Shown: positions 44,938 through 57,397, numbered from the stretch's first letter. The stretch: 64,000 bases of DNA from Roseibacterium elongatum DSM 19469 (GCF_000590925.1 NZ_CP004372.1:382001-446000), one strand, 5' to 3'. Program-made: numbers and translations. The notes: generated from the sequence alone by a model not told the origin.

Positions 44938-45661
44938 ATGCGCCTGTGTCGGCCTCGCCCCAGACCTTGCGAAACCCCAGGATCTTGCGGCTGGACACCA
45001 CGGGGTCATAGGTCATGCCCATGGCGGACATGGCGTCGACGATTTTCTTGATCGTGGCGGGGCCATATTGCCGCGGATGCAGTTCCATCGCGCAAAAGCG
45101 CAGCGGGCATTTCCACGGGCGGTCAAAGAAACCCGCTTCGGCCCCTTCGACATCCATCAGCACGACATGGGGGCGATGGGCCCTGATCAGGTCGTGAAAA
45201 CCGATCAGCGGCACCTCGACCTGCCGCCCGCCCCGCGCCCCCAGGCGCGACCCGGTGAAACCCTCGGAAATGTGGAAGCAGACGGTTTCGTCTTCTTCTG
45301 CCTGGCCGGCGACGGCCCCGTGCAGCAGGCTAACCCCGCTGCACCCGTTTCGGGAAAGGTTGCCCTCGATCACGGGCAGAAGATCGGGGTTCGCCTCGAC
45401 CGACAGAACATGCTCGGGCGCCGTGCGCTGCGCCGCGAGCGTCGCCACATAGCCAAGCCCCGTGCCCAGTTCCAGAACGCGGAACCCAGATTTCACACAG
45501 CGATCGGCGGCGCGCGCCTCGTCGGCCTCGTAACTGCCGGCGCGCAGCTTCTCGACAATCTCGGCCGAGGCCAGGCCCGCCGGCACCACGAGATCGACAC
45601 CGTTGATGTGAAAGGCCAGCGTATCGCCCACCCGGCCCGAATGCTGCATGTCACCTGTCAT
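44936..45661 (-). CDS. FkbM-family methyltransferase
   Basis: A 241-residue SAM-dependent methyltransferase: motif I VLELGTGLGYVATLAA, acidic strand end VLSVEANPDL, and VLMDVEGAEAGFF, the FkbM hallmark. C-terminal to this is the conserved AMELHPRQYG segment. Targets of FkbM enzymes are usually sugars or small metabolites; none can be assigned here. ATG 45661 or the in-frame ATG four codons later may be the start. Confidence 0.83.
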   Translation of the reverse strand: MTGDMQHSGRVGDTLAFHINGVDLVVPAGLASAEIVEKLRAGSYEADEARAADRCVKSGFRVLELGTGLGYVATLAAQRTAPEHVLSVEANPDLLPVIEGNLSRNGCSGVSLLHGAVAGQAEEDETVCFHISEGFTGSRLGARGGRQVEVPLIGFHDLIRAHRPHVVLMDVEGAEAGFFDRPWKCPLRFCAMELHPRQYGPATIKKIVDAMSAMGMTYDPVVSSRKILGFRKVWGEADTGA

Positions 45662-45702
45662 GGCGAACGCCTTAGCCGCTGACCATGGCGAAATCGCGGC
45701 AC

Positions 45703-46740
45703 TCAGGCCGTCCCGCCGCCGGGTACCGTCACGCCCAGATCATCGGGGCCCAGACGCAGCAGGGTCTTGCCCGCACTCATCCCCGATGCGTAGGCGGCAA
45801 TGGCGGCCTCGGCCTCGTCCAGCGGGGCGATGCGGGCCACCGTGCTTTCGGCAAACCCGTCGCGCAACCCGTTCGTCGCCGCGCGCATATGCAGGAGGAT
45901 CTCGGGAAGGGTCTTGCGCGGCAACCATTTCGACAGCCAGAAGCCGCGGATCGTGACCTCTTTGAAGATCAGCGTGCCAGGATGGACCGAGACCGCCTTT
46001 TCGGCCAACGCCCCGTAGACGAGGATCTCGGCTTGCGGGCGCAACGCCTCGGTCAGGCGATAGGTCATGGCGCCGCCCACGGCATCAAAGGCCATCCGGC
46101 AGCGCAGCGTCTTGCACAGATCGGCCAGTTCGGCGTCGAAATCGGGGGCCGTCTCGTTCAGGACATAGCGCGCCCCCTCGGCCCGCAGGGCCTCGACCTG
46201 CGCCTGTTTGCGCACCACGTTGATGATCTTGAGGCCCTTGTCCCTGGCCCGGCGGCGGATCATGCGCCCCAATTGGCCGCCCGCGGCCGTACTGATGGCC
46301 GACCAATGCCCGCCGCGCCGCGCCAGCGAGATCAACGCGATCGCCGTCAGCGGGTTGACCGCCGACATCGCCCCCGCGCCCAAGGGCACCTGCTTGGGCA
46401 AGGGCACACAGGCGGTGACCGGCACGACCGCATATTCGGCCCACATTCCCCCCTGCCCCGAGGCACAGGCCACCTTGCGCCCCATCAGGTAGCGCCCCAT
46501 CAGGCCCGGTGCCGCCGCGACGACCGTGCCCGCCGCCTCGAGGCCCGGGATCAACGGATAGGGGGCGGTGATGCCGTATTGCCCCTTGAGCGTCATCAGG
46601 TCGGACGGATTGACCGGCGAGGCCGCCAGACGCACCAGAACCTCGCCCGGGCCGGGGCGCGGCACTGGGCGCATGTCCAGCGACAGCGCATCCGGCGCGT
46701 TCAGCACAAGGGCGCGCATCTGGTGTGGCAGGTCGCTCAT
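45703..46740 (-). CDS. Zinc-free medium-chain reductase (quinone oxidoreductase/ETR-like)
   Basis: A 345-residue MDR-superfamily protein: [44 protein letters not shown] and a cofactor region [16 protein letters not shown] in place of the usual GAAGGVG. The structural-zinc cysteines are absent, as in MECR/quinone reductases. Likely an NADPH-dependent enoyl or quinone reductase. It is divergent from pth. Confidence 0.84.
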   Translation of the reverse strand: MSDLPHQMRALVLNAPDALSLDMRPVPRPGPGEVLVRLAASPVNPSDLMTLKGQYGITAPYPLIPGLEAAGTVVAAAPGLMGRYLMGRKVACASGQGGMWAEYAVVPVTACVPLPKQVPLGAGAMSAVNPLTAIALISLARRGGHWSAISTAAGGQLGRMIRRRARDKGLKIINVVRKQAQVEALRAEGARYVLNETAPDFDAELADLCKTLRCRMAFDAVGGAMTYRLTEALRPQAEILVYGALAEKAVSVHPGTLIFKEVTIRGFWLSKWLPRKTLPEILLHMRAATNGLRDGFAESTVARIAPLDEAEAAIAAYASGMSAGKTLLRLGPDDLGVTVPGGGTA

Positions 46741-46864
46741 CGGGGGCCTCCGGTTGTCGCAACGGGCGTCTGCGCGGCAGTCTGGCACAGGCCGGGCCGC
46801 GCATCCACTTGGCAAATGGCCCTGTGGCTGGCATCACCCTGCGCAAGCGACGGGAGAGGTGGCC

Positions 46865-47555
46865 ATGAAACTCTGGGTGGGTCTCGGAAATCCGGGGCGG
46901 AAATACGCAGGCAACCGGCACAATATCGGTTGGATGGCCGTCGAGCGGATCGCCGAGGATCACGGCTTTGCCCCATGGCGGTCCAAGTTCCAGGGCAGCG
47001 TCACCGAAGGCGTGCTGGACGGCGAAAAGGTGATCCTGTTGCGGCCCGAGACCTTCATGAACCTCTCGGGGCAGTCGGTGGGTGAGGCGATGCGGTTCTA
47101 CAAGCTGACGCCGGATGACGTGACGGTGTTTCACGACGAGTTGGACCTTGCCCCCGGCAAGGTGCGGGTCAAACAGGGGGGCGGCCCTGCGGGCCACAAC
47201 GGCCTGCGCTCGATCCACCAGCATATCGGCGAGGCGTATCGGCGCATCCGGCTGGGGATCGGCCATCCCGGCCACAAGGATCGAGTCGCGGGCTATGTTC
47301 TGTCGGATTTCGCCAAGGCCGATCAGACCTGGCTGGACGATGTGCTGCGCGGCGTCTCGGACGGCGCGGCGGCCCTTGCCGGCGACGATACCGGCCGGTT
47401 CCAGAATGCCGTCGCCCTGCGCACCGCGCCGCCGCGATCCTCGACATCCAGCGCGACACCGCCCAAGGCGCGTGACACGGCAGACAAGGCGGCCACCCCG
47501 CCCCAGGACGACACCCGCACGCCCCCTTCAAAAGCTGGTGGATCGCTTCAAATGA
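46865..47555 (+). CDS. pth: Peptidyl-tRNA hydrolase, apparent frameshift near the 3' end
   Basis: The enzyme that frees tRNAs from stalled peptidyl-t[22 protein letters not shown] with N9 and catalytic H19, [20 protein letters not shown] and [14 protein letters not shown] Pro/Thr/Ala-rich tail (from about 190) extends it. As given, the frame runs on into the next gene and suggests a fusion. Dropping one C of the C5 run (47522-47526) gives the proper end [11 protein letters not shown], a stop at 47553-47555 and 229 residues, overlapping the next ATG. Confidence 0.94.
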
Positions 47556-48544
47556 CCGCCGAGAGGGTGCGCGGCGCCTTTCGCAGCCAGGGCATAAGCT
47601 GCGACATGCTGGGCTCACCCTTCATGGGGCGGCTGATGCCGCTGATTGCGGCGCGGCTTGACGACACGACAGCGGTCGGGGCGCGTGTGCTGTCCTGGCC
47701 CGGCGATATCGGGCCGGCGGGCCAATCCATCCCCTTGCGTCTGACCGGCGCCCTGCATGGCCTTGTTCTGGAGGGGCTCGACGACGCCCTCGTGGCGACC
47801 TACCCCCCGAACGCGGTCGATGACGACACGCTTTGGCGGGCCGTTCACGGCGCGATGACACGACACGAGGCGCGTCTGATGGCCTGGCTGGACCAGTTCC
47901 CGCAAACGAACGAGGTGCGCCGCGCCGCCGCCCTGCTGCCGGCGCTTTGGCATCTCGACGATGTGTATGGCCTGCCCCTGATCCTGTCCGAGGCCGGGGC
48001 GAGTGCCGGCCTGAACCTGTCGCTCGATCGGTTCCGCCTGCAGGCCCCCGATGAGGCCGGCGGCCCCGCCGACAGCCCGGTGCACCTGGCCCCCCAGTGG
48101 CGCGGCACGGCCCCGCCTCGCGCCCGGACGTTGCACGTCACGGACCGCGCCGGGGTCGATCGCAACCCGCTGGACCCGCACGACCCCGCCGATGCGCTGC
48201 GGCTGATGGCCTATCTCTGGCCGGATCAGCCGCACCGCCTGAGCCTTACGCGCGGGGCCATCGCGCTGGCCGGTCCCGCCCCGCAGGCGGGCGATGCCGC
48301 CGGATGGCTGGCCGCGCGCCTGTCGGGCGCATGGCCCGACCGCCTGCATGTCGTCTACACCACGATTGCGTGGCAGTACTTTTCGCCCGAGACGCAATCC
48401 GCCGCGACCGCCGCGGTCGAGGCCGCCGGCGCGCGCGCCAGCCGGACATCGCCCCTCGCCCTTCTGATGCTCGAGGCCGATGGCGCCCGCGATGGCGCCG
48501 CGCTGAGCCTGCGCATTGGCCCGACGCCCCCGCGCCGCGCGTGA
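47552..48544 (+). CDS. DUF2332 family protein
   Basis: A 330-residue protein matching the DUF2332 group: [20 protein letters not shown], a central [18 protein letters not shown] (a Rossmann-like [11 protein letters not shown] motif) and [14 protein letters not shown] near the end. The fold looks like a SAM-dependent methyltransferase relative, but the reaction is unknown. ATG 47552 overlaps the corrected pth stop (ATGA), so I treat it as a separate gene and not a domain of Pth. Confidence 0.82.
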   Translation: MTAERVRGAFRSQGISCDMLGSPFMGRLMPLIAARLDDTTAVGARVLSWPGDIGPAGQSIPLRLTGALHGLVLEGLDDALVATYPPNAVDDDTLWRAVHGAMTRHEARLMAWLDQFPQTNEVRRAAALLPALWHLDDVYGLPLILSEAGASAGLNLSLDRFRLQAPDEAGGPADSPVHLAPQWRGTAPPRARTLHVTDRAGVDRNPLDPHDPADALRLMAYLWPDQPHRLSLTRGAIALAGPAPQAGDAAGWLAARLSGAWPDRLHVVYTTIAWQYFSPETQSAATAAVEAAGARASRTSPLALLMLEADGARDGAALSLRIGPTPPRRA

Positions 48545-48664
48545 TCGCCCGCGCCGATTTTCATGGCCGATGGATAGATTGGCGCGGTTAACCCTCGCGC
48601 CCCCTGCGCGGCCCTGATAGCGTGACCCGCGAAGCGCCACGCAATCACAACAGGGGCCAGCCGC

Positions 48665-49060
48665 ATGTCATTCGAAATGGACCCGTCCGTCAATGTGCGC
48701 GGCGGGACGCTGCAATCTTGCTCACGCGACCCGATGACCGGCTTCTTCCGCACGGGAACCTGTGACACCTGCGCCGAGGATTCGGGCGCGCACACCGTCT
48801 GTGCGGTGATGACCGAGGAATTCCTGGCCTTTTCGAAATACGTCGGCAACGACCTGTCGACGCCGCGCCCCGAATTCAGCTTTCCGGGGCTGAAACCCGG
48901 CGATTCCTGGTGCCTGTGCGCCACCCGGTTCCTGCAGGCCCATGACGACGGCTGCGCGCCGCGCGTGAACATGGACGCCACCCATGAGCGCACGCTCGAC
49001 ACCGTGCCGCTCGAGGTGCTGGAGCGTTACGCGCTGGACGCGCCCTCCGACCCGGCCTGA
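48665..49060 (+). CDS. DUF2237 family protein
   Basis: A 131-residue protein of the DUF2237 group: NVRGGTLQSCSRDPMTGFFRTGTC at the start, then VCAVMTEEFLAFSKYVGNDLSTP and PGLKPGDSWCLCATRF. Six to seven cysteines and several conserved aromatic residues suggest metal or ligand binding. Function unknown. The gene stands alone with 120 bases upstream. Confidence 0.85.
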   Translation: MSFEMDPSVNVRGGTLQSCSRDPMTGFFRTGTCDTCAEDSGAHTVCAVMTEEFLAFSKYVGNDLSTPRPEFSFPGLKPGDSWCLCATRFLQAHDDGCAPRVNMDATHERTLDTVPLEVLERYALDAPSDPA

Positions 49061-49126
49061 AACGCCGCTCGGGCCGGATCGCGGGCCGCGTGATCGCGTC
49101 GGACCGCCGGACGGGAACGGCGCCGC

Positions 49127-50356
49127 TCAGCCGCCCTCCATCTCCCAACCCAGCGCGCGGGCCACGGTGAAGATATCCTTGTCGCCACGACCGCACATGT
49201 TCATCACGATCAGGTGGTCCGACGGCAGTTCGGGCGCGATCTTGGCCACATGGGCGAGCGCGTGGCTGGGCTCCAGCGCGGGGATGATACCCTCGGTCTC
49301 GCAGGACAACTGGAACGCCTCCAGCGCCTCGGCATCGGTGATCGAGACATACTCGGCCCGTCCGATATCGTGCAGCCAGGAATGCTCGGGGCCGATGCCG
49401 GGGTAATCCAGTCCCGCCGAGATCGAATGCCCTTCAAGGATCTGACCATCGTCATCTTGTAGAAGATACGTACGGTTGCCATGCAGCACGCCCGGCCGAC
49501 CACCTGTCAGGCTGGCGCAATGTTCCATCTTCTCGTTCACGCCATGGCCGCCGGCCTCGACGCCGATGATCCGCACATCCTTGTCATCGAGGAACGGGTA
49601 GAACAGGCCCATCGCATTCGACCCGCCGCCGATCGCCGCGATGATCGTATCGGGCAGACGCCCCTCGGCCGCCATCATCTGTTCGCGGGTTTCCTTGCCG
49701 ATGATCGCCTGGAAATCGCGCACCATCGCGGGGTATGGGTGTGGGCCCGCCACTGTACCGATGCAGTAGAACGTGTCGCGCACATTGGTTACCCAGTCAC
49801 GCAGCGCGTCGTTCATCGCGTCCTTCAGCGTGCCGCGCCCCGAGGTGACCGGCACGACCTCGGCCCCCAGCAGTTTCATGCGGAACACGTTGGGCGCCTG
49901 ACGCTCGACATCGGTCGCCCCCATGTAGACGACGCATTTCAGCCCGAACTTGGCGCAGACGGTGGCGGTGGCCACCCCGTGCTGCCCCGCGCCGGTCTCG
50001 GCGATGATCCGGGTCTTGCCCATGCGCCGCGCCAGGATGATCTGGCCCAGCACGTTGTTGATCTTGTGCGCGCCGGTATGGTTCAGCTCGTCGCGCTTGA
50101 AATAGACCTTGGCCCCGCCCAGACGTTCGGTCAGACGTTCCGCGAAATACAGCGGGCTGGGGCGGCCGACATAATGCGTCCACAGGAAATCCATCTCGTC
50201 CCAGAAGCTCTGGTCGGTCTTGGCATGTTCGTACTGCGCCTCCAACTCAAGGATCAGCGGCATCAGCGTTTCGCTGACAAAGCGGCCGCCAAAATCGCCG
50301 AACCGCCCCTTTTCATCGGGGCCGGTCATGAAAGAGTTGAACAGGTCGTTGGCCAT
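49127..50356 (-). CDS. trpB: Tryptophan synthase beta chain
   Basis: A 409-residue PLP enzyme that joins indole and serine. The PLP lysine is K98 in [21 protein letters not shown] is the substrate site, and GGGSNAMG is the phosphate loop. It is the last gene of the minus-strand run ihfB-lapA-trpF-sulfotransferase-trpB, with a 78-base gap before it. Confidence 0.97.
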   Translation of the reverse strand: MANDLFNSFMTGPDEKGRFGDFGGRFVSETLMPLILELEAQYEHAKTDQSFWDEMDFLWTHYVGRPSPLYFAERLTERLGGAKVYFKRDELNHTGAHKINNVLGQIILARRMGKTRIIAETGAGQHGVATATVCAKFGLKCVVYMGATDVERQAPNVFRMKLLGAEVVPVTSGRGTLKDAMNDALRDWVTNVRDTFYCIGTVAGPHPYPAMVRDFQAIIGKETREQMMAAEGRLPDTIIAAIGGGSNAMGLFYPFLDDKDVRIIGVEAGGHGVNEKMEHCASLTGGRPGVLHGNRTYLLQDDDGQILEGHSISAGLDYPGIGPEHSWLHDIGRAEYVSITDAEALEAFQLSCETEGIIPALEPSHALAHVAKIAPELPSDHLIVMNMCGRGDKDIFTVARALGWEMEGG

Positions 50357-50434
50357 CTCGGTCCTCGTGTCTGGTGTTGCTCTCTTTCTAGGGCAGTCGG
50401 GCGGTGTTGACCATGGGCAGAAGGGCCCAGACGC

Positions 50435-51442
50435 CTATCGCGACCGCGCGGCACCTGTCAGCCGGCGCTTGACCCGCTGGACCAGCGAATGCCGGCGCAA
50501 CGCCTTGCCCTGCGCCAGCGCGTCCAGATCCACGCCCAGCCCATCGGCATATCCAAGGATCTCATCCTCGGACCGAAAGATCACCGCGTCGGGAATGGGC
50601 CGATAGGGCGGCAACGGGCATCCCATGGCACTTTCGATCCAGTCGATATCCGGCCGCCTGGCCGCGATCACCCGAGCGCAGGCGTCGGGGTCGATCTCGA
50701 ACGGGGTGTCGCCGTAGCCAAGCAGCTTGCGCAGGATCTCCTTTCGATGGGCCTGTGTGTGCCGCGCGAGCCTTGGATTGATCGCCCAGAGCAGCGCGAA
50801 CCCCTCGGCGGACAGGGATCTGTTACGCGCGGGTTCGGCCCGCACGGGGCCATCGGCGCCGACACGCGCGGCGAAATCCCGCAACAGGTCGCCATCGTGC
50901 AGATTGGCGGCATCGAACGGGATGACGTCGCATTGCGCGGCCCCGATCGCATCGACCCATCGGCCCAAACGCGCGCGGTAGTTCGGATAGAAGCCGCCCG
51001 GATCGAAGGGGCGTGGCCCCGTCTTGATCGCTTGTTGCATGATGCTGCGGATCATCGACACTGGCTCGCGGATATAGGCGATGGCATGGATCACGTCGAA
51101 ATGACGATGGAACACCTCCATCAAGGCCTCGAAGTGAGGCGGGCGCAATCGGCCACTGGCCAGGGTTTCCCCCGACAAGATCATTGACCTGTCGTCGCGC
51201 TCGATCAGGGCCAGCAGGTCATGCACCAAAGGCGCCGGGTCCAGCGTGCCCCCCTTGTGGTGCATCGGCTCCAGCGGGTCCCCGACCAGCGACCGCCCCA
51301 GATTAGCGAGCAGAGGGAAATGGTTGTTCTGACCAATCCCCGGATAGTGGAGCCGGCCATCGTCATAACCGCTGAACGCATGTTGTATCGTCGTCGAGCC
51401 GGTCTTGAGCAAACCGAGATGTATGTGAAGGGTCCGGCTCAA
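50435..51442 (-). CDS. Sulfotransferase-like protein
   Basis: A 335-residue protein whose start [19 protein letters not shown] matches the PAPS 5'-phosphosulfate loop of bacterial sulfotransferases, with [16 protein letters not shown] as the 3'-phosphate region (R-E-P-x-S). The start is TTG 51442, overlapping the trpF stop as TTGA; no ATG or GTG is available before the PAPS loop. It is wedged between trpF and trpB, which are commonly adjacent in this order. The acceptor is probably a surface glycan or a small molecule; this is not resolved. Confidence 0.72.
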   Translation of the reverse strand: MSRTLHIHLGLLKTGSTTIQHAFSGYDDGRLHYPGIGQNNHFPLLANLGRSLVGDPLEPMHHKGGTLDPAPLVHDLLALIERDDRSMILSGETLASGRLRPPHFEALMEVFHRHFDVIHAIAYIREPVSMIRSIMQQAIKTGPRPFDPGGFYPNYRARLGRWVDAIGAAQCDVIPFDAANLHDGDLLRDFAARVGADGPVRAEPARNRSLSAEGFALLWAINPRLARHTQAHRKEILRKLLGYGDTPFEIDPDACARVIAARRPDIDWIESAMGCPLPPYRPIPDAVIFRSEDEILGYADGLGVDLDALAQGKALRRHSLVQRVKRRLTGAARSR

Positions 51443-52095
51443 GACGGGCTGTGCGCACTTTCGGCGGACGCGACGAATTGTGCGACGCGCTCTGCATCCT
51501 TGCGTCCCGGCGCGGCCTCGACCCCCGAAGAGACATCGACCTGCCGCGCGCCGGTCAGGCGGATCGCTTCGGCCACATTGTCGGGCGTCAGCCCACCGGC
51601 CAGCATCCACGGAACCGTCCAGTATTTCCGCCCCGACAACAGGCGCCAGTCGAACGCCAGACCGTTGCCGCCAGGCAGAACCGCGCCCTCGGGCGGCTTG
51701 GCATCGATCAACAGTTGATCGGCCACGCCCGCGTAGCGATCGATTTCGGACAGGTCGGCGGCGTCGCGGACCCCGATGGCCTTCATCACCGGCAGCCCGT
51801 AGCGCGACCGAACCTCGGCCACCCTATCTGGTGTCTCATGCCCGTGCAGTTGCACCATGTCCAGCGGCACCGCCTCGGTGATCGCATCCAGCAAGGCGTC
51901 GTCGGCATCGACGGTAAGGGCCACCTTGGCGATGCCGACCGGCACCTCGCCGGCAAGGGCGCGCGCATCGTCGAGCGACAGGTGCCGCGGCGATTTCGGA
52001 AAGAACACGAACCCGACATACCGCGCGCCGGCGTTGGCCGCGGCCAGCACGTCCTCGGGCCGTGTCAGGCCGCACACCTTGACTGCAATCGCCAT
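51439..52095 (-). CDS. trpF: Phosphoribosylanthranilate isomerase
   Basis: A 218-residue TIM barrel with catalytic C8 in [32 protein letters not shown] and the phosphate site [10 protein letters not shown], followed by DVSSGVE. It is the third step of tryptophan synthesis from anthranilate. It lies 11 bases after lapA and overlaps the TTG start of the sulfotransferase. Confidence 0.96.
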   Translation of the reverse strand: MAIAVKVCGLTRPEDVLAAANAGARYVGFVFFPKSPRHLSLDDARALAGEVPVGIAKVALTVDADDALLDAITEAVPLDMVQLHGHETPDRVAEVRSRYGLPVMKAIGVRDAADLSEIDRYAGVADQLLIDAKPPEGAVLPGGNGLAFDWRLLSGRKYWTVPWMLAGGLTPDNVAEAIRLTGARQVDVSSGVEAAPGRKDAERVAQFVASAESAHSPS

Positions 52096-52106
52096 GGGCC
52101 GGGGTG

Positions 52107-52475
52107 TCAGCGCGCCGTGCCCGCGTCTTCGACAAGCGCGAGGACCTCGTCCTTGCCTTCGTTGTCGCGACCCTTGAGCGCCTTCACCTCACGCTCCAGC
52201 TTGCGCGCTTCGCGCTTGTTGGTGGCCGCCTCGGCCCGGTGGCGATGCTCGCGCAGCCACTCCCACACAAAACCCAGAAGCACGCCTGTGACCACACCGC
52301 CAAGGATGACGAGGAACAACGGCAGTTCGATGGCGTAATCCACGCCGGTCCACAGCGCCAGTTCGGCCGGCAGGATGGTCAGCGTCACCGGATCACGGTT
52401 CGCCATGGCCAGCACGACCAGTCCGATCGCCACCAGAACAAGAAACAGGTACTTGATATAGCGGATAAGTTTCAT
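52107..52475 (-). CDS. lapA: LapA-domain inner-membrane protein
   Basis: A 122-residue protein with two membrane helices (about 10-28 and 50-72) and a charged helical C-terminus (about 75-122, [15 protein letters not shown]) likely to form a coiled coil. LapA proteins assist LPS assembly control with LapB. The ihfB-lapA-trpF order is typical of Rhodobacterales. ATG 52475 was chosen; GTG/ATG codons two positions earlier are possible. Confidence 0.83.
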   Translation of the reverse strand: MKLIRYIKYLFLVLVAIGLVVLAMANRDPVTLTILPAELALWTGVDYAIELPLFLVILGGVVTGVLLGFVWEWLREHRHRAEAATNKREARKLEREVKALKGRDNEGKDEVLALVEDAGTAR

Positions 52476-52497
52476 CCCCACCCCCGGTTATATGCAC

Positions 52498-52785
52498 TCA
52501 CGCGTCTTGGCCGTTCAACCTGTCGCGTAGCAGCTTCCCGGCCTTGAAGAAAGGGACGTGTTTTTCATCGACCTGAACGCTTTCGCCCGTCCGCGGATTG
52601 CGGCCGACGCGCGCGTCGCGTTTCTTCACCGAAAACGCCCCGAAGCCGCGCAACTCGACACGGTTTCCGTTGGCCATGGCTTCGATGATCTCTTCGAAAA
52701 TCGCGTTCACGATCCGCTCGACATCCCGTTGGTAGAGATGCGGGTTTTCATCCGCCAGCTTCTGAATGAGTTCGGAGCGTATCAT
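52498..52785 (-). CDS. ihfB: Integration host factor subunit beta
   Basis: A 95-residue DNA-bending HU/IHF protein with the family signature [21 protein letters not shown], including the tip proline that intercalates in the minor groove. It acts as a heterodimer with IhfA (not in this window). The region upstream (52786-53051) holds its promoter and no gene I can support. Confidence 0.95.
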   Translation of the reverse strand: MIRSELIQKLADENPHLYQRDVERIVNAIFEEIIEAMANGNRVELRGFGAFSVKKRDARVGRNPRTGESVQVDEKHVPFFKAGKLLRDRLNGQDA

Positions 52786-53051
52786 GAATCTTCCTTCCGG
52801 CAGGGCAGCTCTGCTCGGCGTTTACTATACGGGGTTTCCCCTTGTGTGGATACCGCCAATGCTGGGTCAAACCCGGCGCAAAGGCGCCCAAGGGCCTGTA
52901 AACGGTGCCCTTTTGCGCACTGCTGGCGCCTTTGGGTCCGGCAGACGCGTGCCCTTGGCCTGTGCGGGAAATACCGATTCGCGGCGCCCCATGTCATCAC
53001 CGGGCCGCCGCAACGCGCACCCGAGGCGGGATCGCGGCCAGACCTGCGGCA
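52786..53051. other. Intergenic region upstream of ihfB
   Basis: A 266-base gap. The only structure I see is an imperfect inverted repeat with arms GCGCAAAGGCGCCC (from about 52876) and GGTGCCCTTTTGCGC (from about 52904). No tRNA, and no frame with a convincing ribosome site. It should contain the ihfB promoter on the minus strand. Confidence 0.4.
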
Positions 53052-53516
53052 TCACAGCCCGCGCGTCATGAACACGCTGGCGGGGTCCGGGCGATAGCTG
53101 CCGAAGGAGGGGCATTCCACGAAACCCTCGGACCGATAGAGACGCCGCGCCGGGGCGAAGGCCTCGCTCGACCCGGTCTCGAGCCAGAGCGTCAAAAGGC
53201 CGCCCTCACGGGCGATCTGCATCAGATGCCGCAAAAGGGCGCGGCCGTGGCCGCGACCGCGTGCCGTCGCCGCGCAGTGCATGGATTTCAGTTCGGCCGC
53301 GCCAGGGCCGAGCGGTGCCACTGCCCCGATCGCCACACCGCCCCCGGTTTCGTCGCGACCAAGGAACACCCGCGCCCCGGCGGCGCGCAGCTGTTCAGCC
53401 GACAGCACGTGGCAACTCTCGGCGGGGGAAAGTGCGCGCATCGACGCCTCATGCGCCGCCAAAAGCGCATCGGCGGCGGCGTCCGGCCCTGTCACCTCGG
53501 CAATGTGCAGGGCCAT
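53052..53516 (-). CDS. GNAT-family N-acetyltransferase
   Basis: A 154-residue acetyltransferase with the acetyl-CoA loop CAATARGRGHGRALLRHL and a typical GNAT C-terminus RLYRSEGFVECPSFGSYRPDPASVFM. This resembles the PA4534/YafP-like small-molecule group in Rhodobacterales. The substrate is unknown. It lies 4 bases downstream of the complex I-associated gene on the same strand. Confidence 0.83.
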   Translation of the reverse strand: MALHIAEVTGPDAAADALLAAHEASMRALSPAESCHVLSAEQLRAAGARVFLGRDETGGGVAIGAVAPLGPGAAELKSMHCAATARGRGHGRALLRHLMQIAREGGLLTLWLETGSSEAFAPARRLYRSEGFVECPSFGSYRPDPASVFMTRGL

Positions 53517-53520
53517 GGCC

Positions 53521-53832
53521 CTAATGCGTCCAGACCGTCCGCCGATTTGTGGCAAAATTGTCGCCGTAGCCGCCGGGCCGGATGTTCGGCTTGCGCGGTT
53601 TGGGCTGCACGACAATCGCGTCGATCTCATGCTCCTCGGCGTAGTCGCGGGCCGCCTCGAGCGTGTCGAAGCGCAGGCGCACTTGGCTGTTCATGTCGGA
53701 CGAACTGGTCCACCCCATCAGCGGGTCGATCTGGCGTGCGCTGTCCCGCGTGAATTCCAACACCCATTCCTGGGTTTTGGCCATGCCCGAGGACATCGCG
53801 GATTTCGCCGGCCGGTAGATACGTGCACGCAT
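53521..53832 (-). CDS. NADH:ubiquinone oxidoreductase accessory subunit, NDUFS4-like (ETC complex I)
   Basis: A 103-residue protein of the ETC_C1_NDUFA4/NDUFS4 family: [57 protein letters not shown] and [19 protein letters not shown] show every landmark in order. These are the alphaproteobacterial counterparts of the 18-kDa mitochondrial complex I subunit. It is probably co-transcribed with the GNAT gene. Confidence 0.93.
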   Translation of the reverse strand: MRARIYRPAKSAMSSGMAKTQEWVLEFTRDSARQIDPLMGWTSSSDMNSQVRLRFDTLEAARDYAEEHEIDAIVVQPKPRKPNIRPGGYGDNFATNRRTVWTH

Positions 53833-54208
53833 GGGCCACCCCCTCTGTCTGATCTGGCACTTGGCTTATGGGAAACGCACGGCGTTTTGGCAACAGGCCA
53901 AGATGGCACAGAGCCCAAAGCCGCATCGATTTCACGAAGCAAGCAGTGGGTTGCCGGCATGGGCCGAGGGAGCGAGGGGTGGGTGGGTGGTACGGCCCAC
54001 ACCGGCAACCGCTTCTGCTGCTTGCCCTAGAAAGCTACGCAACGGGTCGATTCCTCGCAACACTTTTTTCGCCTTAAAGTTGTACAAATTGGACTCGTTT
54101 CCTCAAGACCCCGTTAACCCTTGTCGTCACCGGAAGACGCGCCGACACGTGCCCCCTTGAACGCGGGTGTCTTGCGGTCAATCTCAAAGGGGCGAGTGGA
54201 GGCCCAAC
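53833..54208. other. 376-base intergenic region between the NDUFS4-like gene and uvrB
   Basis: No coding frame, tRNA or repeat is convincing here. The stretch at 54050-54110 is AT-richer than its surroundings and probably holds the uvrB promoter. I looked for an alphaproteobacterial LexA box (GAAC-N7-GAAC or GTTC-N7-GTTC) and found none. Confidence 0.45.
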
Positions 54209-56398
<2,190 letters not shown>

Positions 56399-56402
<4 letters not shown>

Positions 56403-56845
56403 ACGGAGAAGTCAAACGCTCGTCAGCGCAAGAACGGGATCAATGGGCCATTCGGATCGAGGAAGAATTGCTTGTTGGTGGAGCGGCGTTCTCTGAGTGG
56501 GCAACCCTCATGTCATTTGAAGCACATACTGCCTTTGTGGCTGGCGCCGACATCGCCACCATAATCCTGTGTTCATCTGCATGCGAAACCCATCTTAGGA
56601 CCGAAGCCAACGACTTTAAATCAAGGTTCATAGAGCTAATTGACTCTTCGACCCTGGCTGAAACGCCAAAGAACGAACTGCATTGGTTGAGGCGCACGCG
56701 GAACGACTGGGCACATATCAAACGCAAGACAGCCTCTACAGATCTTAAATGCTACACCAACGCTTACGACGAAGCCCTTGAGGGTGATGCAAAACGGAGC
56801 TACCAGGCAATGCTATTGGTACTGTTCTCTGACCAATGGGTGTAG
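56399..56845 (+). CDS. HEPN-like domain protein, AT-richer, coupled to uvrB
   Basis: A 148-residue soluble, helical protein. [14 protein letters not shown] contains RNDWAH (R101-H106), an exact match to the RNxxxH active motif of HEPN ribonucleases and DUF4145-type proteins. The GTG start overlaps the uvrB stop (GTGA). Three sampled 60-base lines (56521-56700) total 92 G/C of 180 (51 %), against about 62-65 % around it, and its codons look foreign. I infer a horizontally acquired gene; whether it is a toxin, a defence nuclease or inert is unknown. No antitoxin-like partner is next to it. Confidence 0.65.
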
Positions 56846-56880
56846 GTTTTCTGATCGCATGATTGAGGTTCGTTTTAATC

Positions 56881-56911
56881 TCGCGCGAATAGCGCCGAAG
56901 GCGCCGCGCGA
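56881..56911. repeat. Bulged GC hairpin after the HEPN gene
   Basis: Outer arms of 7 bp (56881-56887 with 56905-56911) and inner arms of 5 bp (56892-56896 with 56900-56904) around a 3-base loop, with a 4-base bulge. It opens the repeat-rich stretch and may end the uvrB-HEPN transcript. Confidence 0.5.
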
Positions 56912-56925
56912 GCGCCGACGCGCCC

Positions 56926-57162
56926 CCACGCGGCGGCGCTTTGGCTGCCACAGGCACCCCGCTCAAACCCAGCAATGACACGGCAACCATAAACCGCACC
57001 AGACCACACGTCGCAGCGCCCCCGCGCGCGTCGTCCCTCGCGCGGCTTGCGCATCGGCCACGCGTTGCACTGGCTCGCGCCTCGCCGGGGCGTCGCCCGT
57101 TCACCCCTTGATCGCTCCACTGGAGCGATCACCGGCCTTTGGCCGGACCGGGGTTCACCCGA
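56926..57162. repeat. Imperfect tandem repeat, unit 1 (237 bp)
   Basis: Unit 1 starts CCACGCGGCGGCGCTTTGG; the same bases recur at 57163. Shared blocks in both units include CACGGCAACCATAAACCG, GTCGTCCCTCGCGCGGCTTG and CTCGCCGGGGC. Near its end lies a perfect 10-bp-stem palindrome at 57110-57130 and a second hairpin (CCGGCC TTT GGCCGG) just after. No open frame has a ribosome site, so it appears non-coding. Confidence 0.7.
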
Positions 57163-57397
57163 CCACGCGGCGGCGCTTTGGGCAGCCACAGGCACCCCGC
57201 TCGAACGTAGCAATGACACGGCAACCATAAACCGCCCCAGACCACCCGTCGCAGCGCCTCCGCGCGCGTCGTCCCTCGCGCGGCTTGCGAACTGACCACA
57301 CGTTGCACTGGGTCGCACCTCGCCGGGGCTCTGTCTGTTCAGACCTCAAACGCTCCACCAGAGCGTTTGCCGCTACGCGGACCGGTCTTCACCCACG
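57163..57397. repeat. Imperfect tandem repeat, unit 2 (about 235 bp)
   Basis: Unit 2 aligns to unit 1 over nearly its whole length. Its stem-loop at 57347-57369 sits at the same place as the palindrome of unit 1 but has different outer bases: AAACGCTC/GAGCGTTT in place of GATCGCTC/GAGCGATC. Two of the three changed outer pairs are therefore compensated. The following small hairpin is likewise CCGC/GCGG in place of CCGGCC/GGCCGG. Confidence 0.7.

Noticed and set aside
46865..48544. Pth-DUF2332 fusion protein
   Set aside because: One extra C in a C5 run explains it; the corrected frame ends with a standard Pth C-terminus and an ATGA junction.
54050..54208. LexA/SOS box upstream of uvrB
   Set aside because: I looked for GAAC-N7-GAAC and GTTC-N7-GTTC and found neither.
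56926..57397. CRISPR array
   Set aside because: Only two long units of about 237 bp with diverged interiors; no short repeats with unique spacers and no cas genes.
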